64,000 nt of DNA from an uncultured Gammaproteobacteria bacterium (GTDB lineage Bacteria > Pseudomonadota > Gammaproteobacteria > Enterobacterales > Psychrobiaceae): the NCBI GenBank assembly GCA_937139475.1, contig CAKZQF010000047.1, forward strand, positions 1-64,000. The letters are read 5' to 3'. Within the stretch, counting starts at the first letter, position 1. Each line of letters starts with the position of its first letter. The position numbers were made by a program, and so were the translations under genes. Under the pieces are notes generated by a model. That model saw nothing but the letters and a program-made list of their open reading frames with translations, had not been told where the DNA came from and did not search any database. Positions 53,978 through 62,750 of this stretch are shown in pieces.

Positions 53978-55309
53978 TTAGCGACCTGCCTTATTGTCGT
54001 AGCCAATATTTCGTTGCAACAACTCGTCGATGATTAAGTTACTGCTACTCAATTTTTGTGGATAGCTAATGCTGATTTTTTCACCTTTCAAGCTGTCTAG
54101 CTCACTGAGCATAAACTCCGTTGTACTATCCTGGCGATCGTAAAATTGCATGATCCAGCGTGTAGACAATTCGATTGAGTGCTCAAATGCATCTTGTTGC
54201 TGGCGATAAACAGCAATTTGAGTTTGCATCAATTTGCTTTTTAGGTTTTCCTCAAGATACCACTGTTGTTTTGGTGAGATCAAAGGCTCGACACTGCCAT
54301 TACGGCGGCGCACAGTAATAAAGCCGTCGCTAAAGGAGTGCCACATGCGCTTTAAGTTGTCTTGCCAATCGGTAGCTGAATTAGATAACTCCCCACTAAC
54401 CTGCGCTTCAGCTAATTCAGGGAGCTCCACCATATTTAGCTTTAAGTTATCTACTTGACTAATTAAACCGTCAATCTTCAAAGCTAGCGTTTCGCTGTTA
54501 TCTCGTGGCAGAGCTTGTAAGGAAGCAATATCACTGGCTAGAGCTTGACGGATGGAAATCAATGACGGGTCATTCATTTCGGCAATTCGAATATCTGCAG
54601 TGGTCAATAAAGTACTGGCTGTACTAATGTCTTTTTCTTGCCACAACTTGCGGCCGGCAAGTTTAACTAAGTAGTTGGCTTCTGCTAGCAACCAGTCATT
54701 TGGACGTCGACCTGCAAGTTCGACCATTTTGTCCTGTAACATATTAATGGTTTGCTGCTGGCGTGCTATTTGTTGTGAAACCTTGTCACTCAATCGCGAA
54801 AGCTGACTGTCGTGGAGGCTATTTTGTTGCTCAAGCTGGCGTTTTGTCGCGCTAACGTCACCAGCATGGCTGGCCGCTAGCTCGCTGATACTATCTTGCT
54901 CAGTGTTTACCACTTTATAAAGGTTATACATAGCCCAAGAGCCACCAGCGCCTAGTAACAATATTAAAATCAAACATAAGACAGCAAGCTTACTAACCTT
55001 TGCTTTATTATTTGGCGTTGCTACTTCAGGCCTGTCTTCGATTGTGTCTTTTTCCAATGAGCTACTTTCTTGAGATGGCGACGCTTTTTCATCAACAGTT
55101 TCGGGTTCATTCACATCAAGCGATTTATCACGCTCATCTTCCAAGCTAGGTGATTGCGCTTCAATTACCGTATCTTTTTCTGCAACCTTAGAATCGCTGG
55201 CAGCGGTCTTATCTGATGCTACTTCGACCTTTTCTTTCGCATCTATTTGGTCTGATGACGATGTGTTCTTAACTTCAGCTTGCTGCTTCGCATCGTGTTT
55301 ATTTTTCAT
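53978..55309 (-). CDS. hemX: HemX protein (uroporphyrinogen-III methyltransferase-like family, non-catalytic)
   Basis: A 443-residue single-pass inner-membrane protein. Residues 1-105 are a charged, Lys/Asp/Glu/Ser low-complexity cytoplasmic segment. A membrane helix lies about 110-130 (LAVLCLILILLLGAGGSWAM). A periplasmic coiled coil and helical HemX domain (RRPNDWLLAEANYLVKLAGRKL) follow. Despite older labels it has no methyltransferase fold. Start ATG 55309 overlaps hemD by 11 bases. Confidence 0.92.
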   Translation of the reverse strand: MKNKHDAKQQAEVKNTSSSDQIDAKEKVEVASDKTAASDSKVAEKDTVIEAQSPSLEDERDKSLDVNEPETVDEKASPSQESSSLEKDTIEDRPEVATPNNKAKVSKLAVLCLILILLLGAGGSWAMYNLYKVVNTEQDSISELAASHAGDVSATKRQLEQQNSLHDSQLSRLSDKVSQQIARQQQTINMLQDKMVELAGRRPNDWLLAEANYLVKLAGRKLWQEKDISTASTLLTTADIRIAEMNDPSLISIRQALASDIASLQALPRDNSETLALKIDGLISQVDNLKLNMVELPELAEAQVSGELSNSATDWQDNLKRMWHSFSDGFITVRRRNGSVEPLISPKQQWYLEENLKSKLMQTQIAVYRQQQDAFEHSIELSTRWIMQFYDRQDSTTEFMLSELDSLKGEKISISYPQKLSSSNLIIDELLQRNIGYDNKAGR

Positions 55310-56060
55310 AGAAAGAGCTCTGTAAATTTTTAAGTTCATCTAAAATTGCTTGGTTACCCGCACCATCCGCAACTCTAATATTTGGTATGCCTTGCCCGCT
55401 AGCAATATCCGCAACCCTAATGCTTGGTACAATAACGTAAATGTCAGTCAACCATGATTGATAGCCATTATTGACCATCTCTATCAAATTTTGCAATATT
55501 TCTGCACTGGTAACTACTATAGTAGTTATCCCTCTACGCTGCCATTGCTCAACAACATTTTTGGCAAGTAATACGCTATCTCGACGATAAAGTTCACTAT
55601 AAGTAACCTTAGCACCACGAATTACCAATTGCTGAGCAAGTGTTTCCCTGCCGCCATTGCCACGCAATATGACAATATTCTTCCCTTTAGGCTGCTTTAA
55701 TTGTGGTAATTCAAGTAGCCCTTCGGTCCTCGGATCGTCAGGGAATGTCGCGTCAATTTCCAGCTCAGAAAAAGCCTGTTCAGTTGCCTTCCCCACCGCA
55801 ATATAAGTTTTATCTGGCCAACGCTCAAGTTGTGTACTCGCACTAGCAATTGCATTAGCACTGACAGCGATAACAATATCACTGGCGTTAATTTTGTCAG
55901 CTAAGTCTTCATCTTGCAATGAAGTTACTTGAATAAGAGGGCAGCTAAGGGTCTCGAAGCCATGATCAGCTAGAAGCCGCGACAACGATTGATTTTTGTG
56001 GAGCGGTCGAGTCAACAAGACTCGACCTATGTTAGAGGGAGGTAACTTAACTTTGGGCAT
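55299..56060 (-). CDS. hemD: uroporphyrinogen-III synthase HemD
   Basis: A 253-residue enzyme that closes hydroxymethylbilane with inversion of ring D to give uroporphyrinogen III. Visible features are [38 protein letters not shown], and [20 protein letters not shown]. Sequence conservation in HemD is low; identity is supported by order hemC-hemD-hemX-hemY. Start is ATG 56060 (MPKVKLPP), overlapping the hemC end by 14 bases. Confidence 0.93.
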   Translation of the reverse strand: MPKVKLPPSNIGRVLLTRPLHKNQSLSRLLADHGFETLSCPLIQVTSLQDEDLADKINASDIVIAVSANAIASASTQLERWPDKTYIAVGKATEQAFSELEIDATFPDDPRTEGLLELPQLKQPKGKNIVILRGNGGRETLAQQLVIRGAKVTYSELYRRDSVLLAKNVVEQWQRRGITTIVVTSAEILQNLIEMVNNGYQSWLTDIYVIVPSIRVADIASGQGIPNIRVADGAGNQAILDELKNLQSSFYEK

Positions 56061-56979
56061 AAACCTGCTGTAATATTTCACGTGCACCACTATTAAGTAG
56101 CTTATCAGCCATTTCAATAGCAACGGTTTGGGCATCAACGATCTGGCCACGGGCTTCTTCAGTTAACATTACACTACCGTCAGGATTTCCGACTAGCGCG
56201 CGCAACCAGAATTGCTCACCTTCGAGTACACAATAACTACCGATTGGCACCTGGCAACCGCCTTCCAGACGTTTGTTTAATGCGCGCTCAGCTAATACGC
56301 GAATACGAGTTTCTGTATGCTCTAAAGGTGCTAATAGCTCATGAATACGACGGTCATTCTCTCGACATTCTATACCGACAGCGCCTTGTCCAACTGCAGG
56401 GAGAGACTGTTCAGGCTCAATGAAAGAAGCGATTCTTTCATTTAACTCCAATCGGATTAATCCAGCCGCAGCCAAAATAATTGCGTCATATTCGCCATTA
56501 TCCAACTTCCCTAAACGTGTACCAACATTACCGCGTAAGTCATTAATAATAAGGTCAGGACGAGCCGCACGCAATTGACACTGACGACGTAAGCTGGACG
56601 TACCAACAATAGCGCCTTTTGGCAGTTCATCAAGATTGGTGTAGGTATTAGAAACAAACGCATCACGTGGATCTTCACGCTCACAAATAACTTGCAAGCC
56701 CAATCCTGCAGGGAAGTCCATTGGCACATCTTTCATTGAATGCACTGCGATATCTGCGCGCCCTTCAAGCATTGCCGTCTCTAATTCTTTAACAAACAGT
56801 CCTTTACCACCAACTTTCGCTAACGGTGTGTCAAGAATTTTATCCCCTTTGGTCACCATAGTAACTAGCTCAACTTTGAGCCCAGGGTGAAAGCGCTCTA
56901 ATTCCGCTTTTACAAATTCAGCTTGCCACAATGCAAGCGGGCTTTTTCTTGTAGCTATACGCACAACTTCAAAAGACAT
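56047..56979 (-). CDS. hemC: hydroxymethylbilane synthase (porphobilinogen deaminase) HemC
   Basis: A 310-residue enzyme joining four porphobilinogens. The dipyrromethane cofactor attaches to Cys242 (EGGCQVPIG), the same number as E. coli. Other signatures are [26 protein letters not shown] and [11 protein letters not shown]. Start is ATG 56979 with TTGGAA upstream. First gene of hemCDXY. Many relatives have cyaA divergent and adjacent; here five other genes intervene. Confidence 0.97.
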   Translation of the reverse strand: MSFEVVRIATRKSPLALWQAEFVKAELERFHPGLKVELVTMVTKGDKILDTPLAKVGGKGLFVKELETAMLEGRADIAVHSMKDVPMDFPAGLGLQVICEREDPRDAFVSNTYTNLDELPKGAIVGTSSLRRQCQLRAARPDLIINDLRGNVGTRLGKLDNGEYDAIILAAAGLIRLELNERIASFIEPEQSLPAVGQGAVGIECRENDRRIHELLAPLEHTETRIRVLAERALNKRLEGGCQVPIGSYCVLEGEQFWLRALVGNPDGSVMLTEEARGQIVDAQTVAIEMADKLLNSGAREILQQVYAQS

Positions 56980-57068
56980 AGATATTCCAAAAATAATCAA
57001 TTTATTGGGGCTGATGTTACCACTTAGCCAATCATTTGTATAAGGCAAGCCAAATAATATTCAACCAA

Positions 57069-57899
57069 CTAATGACTGACATCAAAATAATGAACATCAA
57101 GCACCTTATTTGATGGTGCTACAACCTCTACTCGCCAAGTACCCACCAGAGAACTATTAAATACTTTACTCGAGTATGTTCGCCAATTAGCACTCCCAAC
57201 AGCAAGCGTGACAACAGCTTTTAACTCCTTGTCAAAGTACCATCGGTGCTCGACTTGTTGACCTTCAAGGTCAATTAGGTGCGTGTAGAAAAAGACCTTT
57301 TTATGCGCCGCTAAGGAAACTAAGTCTGTCAACTTATCTACCGGCTCGCGATTAATAACCGCCGAAGTTAGCACGGAGCGTAATATGAAGGAGGGCTTTT
57401 GGCCAATCACAACATTTTCCGATGTAGGGGTCGCCACAATATTTTGCTGGACAGCATCAACTTGCACACCCTTATCTTCATCCAATTCATCAGCCACTGG
57501 CAAAGAGGCTGGAGACTGCCTTACGCTTAGAGTCGCCAGTTCTAACATAGGAGGCGTAGGCTCGATTCCATCAGGTGCATCAACTGGTGACTCAACACTC
57601 ATTGGCATTTCAGTATCAGTTGCCTTAGCGGGCAGCGCCTTGATGATATTCTCTGGCTCACTGGTTTCCAGTTCAATTGAAGCTTCATTCACTACCGATT
57701 CTGATGCTTTATTTGATATTGCAGCAACTGGTTCAGTGCTTATTTTATTGGCTTGAGTAAAATTTAAAAATAACAAAGCAGCTAATATAACGACTCCAAC
57801 AACAGTAATGGAGAAACGTGCTATCTTCGCTCGGTCAAACGGCGCAGGTTCTTGCGTTTCTAGCGCTGGCGCTAATGCTATTTTTATTTTTAACTGCAC
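57069..57899 (-). CDS. DUF2914 domain protein, single-pass membrane
   Basis: A 276-residue bitopic protein: cytoplasmic segment (1-28), membrane helix (about 29-48), a Pro/Glu/Ala-rich periplasmic spacer (about 50-175), and a C-terminal DUF2914 domain (KVFFYTHLIDLEGQQVEHRW then YFDKEL and GTWRVEVV). DUF2914 is a small beta domain of unknown ligand. It lies 20-odd bases beyond the longest hemC frame on the same strand and 30 bases from the deacetylase, so it may belong to the glycan cluster's transcript. Confidence 0.82.
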   Translation of the reverse strand: MQLKIKIALAPALETQEPAPFDRAKIARFSITVVGVVILAALLFLNFTQANKISTEPVAAISNKASESVVNEASIELETSEPENIIKALPAKATDTEMPMSVESPVDAPDGIEPTPPMLELATLSVRQSPASLPVADELDEDKGVQVDAVQQNIVATPTSENVVIGQKPSFILRSVLTSAVINREPVDKLTDLVSLAAHKKVFFYTHLIDLEGQQVEHRWYFDKELKAVVTLAVGSANWRTYSSKVFNSSLVGTWRVEVVAPSNKVLDVHYFDVSH

Positions 57900-57929
57900 C
57901 GTTCATCCCTAAAATGTATTTCTAATATT

Positions 57930-58883
57930 TTAACCTCGAATCATATCGAGTAATAAGCGTAAATGAAACCGCACAGGCCTCTTTTCCCATCCTCCGATTC
58001 GAGGAAGTTGAAAGAAATCGCTACTAGGCGTACATACACCATGATGTGTCGTCACGGCATGAGAAAAATCTAACTTTTTAACCAGCTCAACAGTTTGCTG
58101 GCTATAATCCTGATTCATTTTTCCATTCGGATAAGCAAACCCCAATGGTTCATCAGCCACTCCCCATTGTTTTAAGTGTTCAATGTTGGTGATTAATTGC
58201 TGTTGCTGCTCTTCAATGGGTAGCACAGCCATAATGGGATGGTCATGAGTATGAGCCGCGACTGTAATGTCATATTGCTTTAATTTTTTCAACTGCTGAC
58301 TATTCATCATTTTCGCCGCCCCCAGCTTATAATGATGGCATTCCAGTATGTTATCAACGACCTCTAGTCGTTGCTTATAAGGAAGGTACTTAAGTTGTTC
58401 AAGTATGGTTAGGGTCAATTGATTGCGCTGTTTATTGCTAATAATAGTATGTATTCCTGCATCAATCACCGAGAAATCATACTGAACAACCTCCTGATCA
58501 AACAGAAAATCTATAATTTTATCGTTCCACATGTTTTCACCACCGGTGAACGCACTCGACACATATACAGTCGCTGGAATAGCCAACTCTTTCAATATGG
58601 GTGCTGCTAATGTCAGGTTATTAAGGTAACCATCATCAAAACTAACGCAAATACTATTGGCCGGTAACTTATTTTTTCGCAATAAGGCAAGAGCCTCCTC
58701 GATTGATAATGGCTTGAAATAACGACCTACAATCTCCATTTGTTGACGAAACTCAGCCACTGTTGGGGTGCAGGTGCGAAAAGGGTCTGGCTGCTCTAAC
58801 ACTTGGTGATAAATAAGTATTGGCAGCTTGTTATGTGACGTTAGCTGCGCCACACCCTGTATGAGTTTATGGGCTAACCACAC
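57930..58883 (-). CDS. polysaccharide deacetylase (NodB/CE4) family protein
   Basis: A 317-residue protein with a NodB domain. Motif 1 is SFDDGYLNN (Asp83, Asp84), the metal/catalytic aspartates. The H-x3-H-like motif 2 may be AHTHDHP (about 210). PILIYHQVLEQ at the N-terminus is typical of the XrtA-type polysaccharide deacetylase branch. No signal peptide. GTG 58883 has AGAGGA seven bases upstream and lies one base past the previous stop; the longer TTG frame is rejected. Cotranscribed with the asparagine-synthetase-like gene. Confidence 0.83.
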   Translation of the reverse strand: MWLAHKLIQGVAQLTSHNKLPILIYHQVLEQPDPFRTCTPTVAEFRQQMEIVGRYFKPLSIEEALALLRKNKLPANSICVSFDDGYLNNLTLAAPILKELAIPATVYVSSAFTGGENMWNDKIIDFLFDQEVVQYDFSVIDAGIHTIISNKQRNQLTLTILEQLKYLPYKQRLEVVDNILECHHYKLGAAKMMNSQQLKKLKQYDITVAAHTHDHPIMAVLPIEEQQQQLITNIEHLKQWGVADEPLGFAYPNGKMNQDYSQQTVELVKKLDFSHAVTTHHGVCTPSSDFFQLPRIGGWEKRPVRFHLRLLLDMIRG

Positions 58884-58884
58884 A

Positions 58885-60621
58885 TTAAAATCCTCTACTT
58901 TCAAGCCATAGCTCAAGCACAATCAATATCCAAATCAGCTCGCCATAGTAGCTTGAGTGTTCAGACTGGTGTTTATCTATCGCTAACTCTATAAACTCAG
59001 GCTTAAAAATATCCCGCTGAGCCAAAGATGAAAGTGCTTCTTTAGCTATTGCCATCAGGTCATCACTTTGAGTCATCCATAGCCCAAATGGAAGTCCAAA
59101 GCCATGTTTCTCTTTAGTTAAGGTATCGTCGGGTAAAAAGCCTTTCATCGCATTTTTAAAGAAATAGCGCAGGTGATTTCCCTTCAATTTGTCGTCATCT
59201 TTAATTTGGCAACTAAAGTCTACCAGCTCTTTTTCCAACAGCGGATATTTAACCTTAACGCCAGCCATTTCACACATCGTTGAGACCTTAACTAAATCAT
59301 TGTCAGCTAGGGTGAATTTCCAATCAAGGAATAACATCTTTTCCAAATGGCTCGCAGATTTTGCCTGAGCATAGCGCTCACGCTTTTGGACAACCGGCTG
59401 TTGTGGGTCAACCTGTGCTAGAAATGATGAAGTGAACATATCCTCTAACGCAAAGCGATTTAAAAAATTATAACTATCAAGTCTATCGGGTAATTCAACT
59501 TTCGCCTGTTCAATATAACTCTTGGCCTTGCTACCAATGGGCAAAGTGCCAAGAGGCGTCTTGCAAAACATGGCCTCCATTAACCCTTGAAGCATCTTTG
59601 GCGCCTTGTTAAATTGCTCAAAAGTAGCTTGCTTTGCATAACGCTCGTTACCAGCAAATATTTCATCTCCTCCATCTCCGGCGAGTAGGGTTGTCACTCC
59701 ATGGCTTTTAGCAAACAACGCGCAACAATACGCAGCCATTGCTGATGAATTACCAAAAGGTTGATCAAAGTATCGGGCAACTTGTTTAAAGTTCTTAATC
59801 AATTCTTCTGGCTGCATAACATGGCAATAATGTAGCGTATCAAAGTGCTGCGAAGCCAGCTTTGCATAGCCGCTCTCATCGTATTGTTTTGATTCAAAGC
59901 CAATAGAAAATGTTTTAGCTGGCGCCGCGTTCTTAGCTAACATGCCAGCAACGGTAGAGCTATCTAAACCACCACTTAGAAATGCACCGCAATCATCACC
60001 AACACCGCGAATCACCGCTTGAGCAATCAAGGTGCGGCATTCCTTATGCAGTACCTTATCGTCATCATTACTGTAGTTGTAATCTGGTTGATACAATAAC
60101 TGGGAAGTTAACTCGCCATCAGAACCTTGCTCAACACACTGACCAGCCTCTAACTTGAACGCTTCTTTATAGATAGTGGTCGGGGCGGCAATGCAATGGT
60201 AAAAGCAATAGTTAAAAATACCCTGTGGGTTTAAGGTCAATTGTGCCGTATCCAACAAGTTCAAACTGTCAGAAATCATTAGTGTATTTTGTTGAAAAGT
60301 ATAATAAAGTGCTTTTGAACCGATGTGGTCGCTAATTAATTTGATTTTGTTTCGCCGCTTATCAAATATCACAGCATTGAAAAAGCCCGCTAACTTTTCA
60401 TAATAGTCATTTTCACACTCGGTCAACAGCCCAAGTAAGATAGCTGAGCCGTCAATATGAGCTTCATCTGATATACCGTAATGCCTTAACGAGCCGTCTA
60501 ACAATACAACGTAGTTATCATTTTCAGCGACTTCAAACTTACAATGGCTCTTTATCGATACCTTCTTATGCCAATCAAACACTAGCTCAACATTTTCTTT
60601 CATTTCATCCATCAAAATCAT
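58885..60621 (-). CDS. asparagine synthetase-like protein lacking the glutaminase cysteine
   Basis: A 578-residue AsnB relative. The C-terminal synthetase half is intact: PP-loop SGGLDSST starts at Ser216, and AGDGGDEIFAGNERY follows. The N-terminal glutamine amidotransferase domain is recognisable (AGFFNAVIFDKRRNKIKLIS then DHIGSKALYY) but has no MCG start and thus no catalytic Cys2, and the early substrate loops are degenerate. It may use free ammonia or another amine, as beta-lactam synthetase does. Start ATG 60621 is tentative. Context with a glycosyltransferase and a deacetylase suggests sugar amidation or a related modification. Confidence 0.8.
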   Translation of the reverse strand: MILMDEMKENVELVFDWHKKVSIKSHCKFEVAENDNYVVLLDGSLRHYGISDEAHIDGSAILLGLLTECENDYYEKLAGFFNAVIFDKRRNKIKLISDHIGSKALYYTFQQNTLMISDSLNLLDTAQLTLNPQGIFNYCFYHCIAAPTTIYKEAFKLEAGQCVEQGSDGELTSQLLYQPDYNYSNDDDKVLHKECRTLIAQAVIRGVGDDCGAFLSGGLDSSTVAGMLAKNAAPAKTFSIGFESKQYDESGYAKLASQHFDTLHYCHVMQPEELIKNFKQVARYFDQPFGNSSAMAAYCCALFAKSHGVTTLLAGDGGDEIFAGNERYAKQATFEQFNKAPKMLQGLMEAMFCKTPLGTLPIGSKAKSYIEQAKVELPDRLDSYNFLNRFALEDMFTSSFLAQVDPQQPVVQKRERYAQAKSASHLEKMLFLDWKFTLADNDLVKVSTMCEMAGVKVKYPLLEKELVDFSCQIKDDDKLKGNHLRYFFKNAMKGFLPDDTLTKEKHGFGLPFGLWMTQSDDLMAIAKEALSSLAQRDIFKPEFIELAIDKHQSEHSSYYGELIWILIVLELWLESRGF

Positions 60622-60657
60622 CTTGATTATCAACGTCCTTACTAATGGTTGTATCGG

Positions 60658-61887
60658 TTATTTAGAAACTTCAGTTAGCATTTTTTCAAAAATCTTGGCC
60701 TGATATTGTCTTGAATAGTGCGTTGTATCCTGTCGAGTTATCGTTTGCTGTGCACCGATGCTAGATAAAAATTCCATAAAACGCTCACCTATCGCTTCAC
60801 TATCATCTAGCGGCGCAATATAACTTTGTGGAAGCATGCATAGCAATTGGCCGGTATCCCCTTCAATCGGCATTAGCCCGAGAATAGGTTTTTGTGCTTG
60901 TATATATTCATAGACCTTAGCGGGGACCTGGTAGTTACAATTAGCAGCTTGCATTAATAACAATCCATCAACACTGAGCATTTCCTGTAGTGCTTGATGA
61001 TAAGGAACGATAGGCAGCAATGTCACAATGTCTTCAATATCCAACTCACTAAGCACGGGCAAATAAAGATCATCATGACCAGTAGCTCTTAAGCGGATTT
61101 CCAGGCTATCTTGACAAATTAAACCAGCCTTTTTTAAAGTCGAAAGCGCATTGAAGAAGTCCTTTGGGTCGCGCTCACTCGGATAAATAACCCCACTATG
61201 CAGCAACACCAACTTGTCTGTTCCATGGGGAATAGCGGTTAGATTTTCAAAAGCAATCGCATCGTAACCATTGGGTATCAACTGGAATAACTCAGGATTA
61301 GCTTGAGGAAACCGGTTCCGATAAAGTGCTTGAGTTCCTTTGGTTGTCACTATAATTCGCTTGCATCGTGCAACTGCTTTACGCTCAATCCAATCAAATA
61401 TTTTCCGCTTCGTTTGATTCGTGGGATAACCGTCCTGTGACATCGGGTCTCTAAAATCTGCCACCCAAGGTATGCCACTTATTTTATGGAGCAGGTAGCC
61501 AATGATATGTGCCGAGGCGATCGGGTAAGTCGACACAATAACTGACGGTTTTGTCTTGCAGATTTTGGCGTACCCACGAATCACTCCACCAACAATCCAA
61601 CTCTGCCAGTTGTCTGGCTGTGACATAAACGAAAAATACTTGCCTTTTATACTAAAGCTTTTTGAACTGTTGCGGCCAAATGCTCGTATTACCTCGACAT
61701 TGCCTGGCAACATCGACAATTGCTGCTCAGACCACGCATCATAACTTTTTAAGGAAGCGCTAAGCACAACAGTGTTCCAATCGTTTTCAGCGAGATATCT
61801 TGTAAAGGCGAGGCTTCTTAAAACGCCACTACTACCAAGAACTGGGGGATAATGGAAAGCGATATATAACACAGACTTCTTATTCAT
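60658..61887 (-). CDS. GT4-family glycosyltransferase
   Basis: A 409-residue GT-B fold enzyme. The N-terminal acceptor half opens with VLYIAFHYPPVLGSSGVLRS, including the Gly-rich loop of GT4 enzymes. The C-terminal donor half contains LIPNGYD, LLHSGVIYPSERDP and the VPAKVYEYIQAQKPILG nucleotide-sugar motif. No signal peptide, so cytosolic or membrane-peripheral. First gene of the minus-strand glycan cluster (glycosyltransferase, AsnB-like, deacetylase, DUF2914). Donor and acceptor unknown. Confidence 0.86.
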   Translation of the reverse strand: MNKKSVLYIAFHYPPVLGSSGVLRSLAFTRYLAENDWNTVVLSASLKSYDAWSEQQLSMLPGNVEVIRAFGRNSSKSFSIKGKYFSFMSQPDNWQSWIVGGVIRGYAKICKTKPSVIVSTYPIASAHIIGYLLHKISGIPWVADFRDPMSQDGYPTNQTKRKIFDWIERKAVARCKRIIVTTKGTQALYRNRFPQANPELFQLIPNGYDAIAFENLTAIPHGTDKLVLLHSGVIYPSERDPKDFFNALSTLKKAGLICQDSLEIRLRATGHDDLYLPVLSELDIEDIVTLLPIVPYHQALQEMLSVDGLLLMQAANCNYQVPAKVYEYIQAQKPILGLMPIEGDTGQLLCMLPQSYIAPLDDSEAIGERFMEFLSSIGAQQTITRQDTTHYSRQYQAKIFEKMLTEVSK

Positions 61888-62016
61888 TATTATTAACTAA
61901 TCCCTTTGTACTCTCTATCTGGTCTTGTCTAACAGGTGAGTGTCCTTAACATCAGCTATAAGCATGATTGTTGTCTATACTGAAATATAATCATAGTCTA
62001 TAAAAAGGAATTTACG

Positions 62017-62652
62017 GTGAAACTTTTCAGTATTGCATTGGTTTATCTACTATTCATCGCTCCCCAAGCCCTTGCTAGAACTTACGACAATATCACTTGT
62101 GGCATCGCGCCACCCTCACCGCTAGTCAATGCTTATGGTCCGTACGATTACACGAATCCGGCACATGGTAGTAAGCTACCTATCGTTCTTGGTGCTCACT
62201 TTCCTCAATCAGTTCAGCGGTTATCGCCAAATAGAGACCACTCAGGAGATCTAGCCTACACCCTACGAGCTATCCCTAACTACCACCCGGCACTTTATGC
62301 CGTATCTCAATATGCAGAACAGAAAAGGTTAAATACGAAGAAAAGCTATACTGTTGATTGTTTTTTCAGACGCGCAATCTACTTTCAACCCAAAGACTCA
62401 ACATCACAGATGCTTTTTGCGATGCACTTACAATCAACCAAACGCCTAAAGTTAGCTCGTCAGTACTACGAGTCCGCGCTAAAGATTTCACCTCAAGCCG
62501 CAGAATTAAATTATAACTATGGTTTATTCATGCTTGAGCAAGGGCATATTAAAGAAGCACGTAAAGCGGCAAAGATTGCACTAAAAATGGGTTACCCCTT
62601 AAACGGCTTACAGCGGAAGTTAACGGCTGTTACTACATCTAAAGAAAAGTAA
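62017..62652 (+). CDS. exported TPR protein
   Basis: A 211-residue protein with a signal peptide (residues 1-20, cleavage after ALA). The mature N-terminus has GIAPPSPLVNAYGPYDYTNP and a Cys27/Cys118 pair possibly forming a disulfide. Two TPR-like repeats lie about 122-195 (LARQYYESALKISPQAAELN, then YNYGLFMLEQGHIKEARKAA). Start is GTG 62017 with AAGGAA nine bases upstream. It is divergent from the glycosyltransferase and probably serves the same envelope pathway; this is inference. Confidence 0.78.
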   Translation: MKLFSIALVYLLFIAPQALARTYDNITCGIAPPSPLVNAYGPYDYTNPAHGSKLPIVLGAHFPQSVQRLSPNRDHSGDLAYTLRAIPNYHPALYAVSQYAEQKRLNTKKSYTVDCFFRRAIYFQPKDSTSQMLFAMHLQSTKRLKLARQYYESALKISPQAAELNYNYGLFMLEQGHIKEARKAAKIALKMGYPLNGLQRKLTAVTTSKEK

Positions 62653-62750
62653 CTAATTAAAGCGTTATTCATAGTGTAATTTAAATAAATTAGCTATAGG
62701 TGCTGTGAATTCGTTAGAATTGCTAAGATTTCTCATGAATTCGGCGAATA

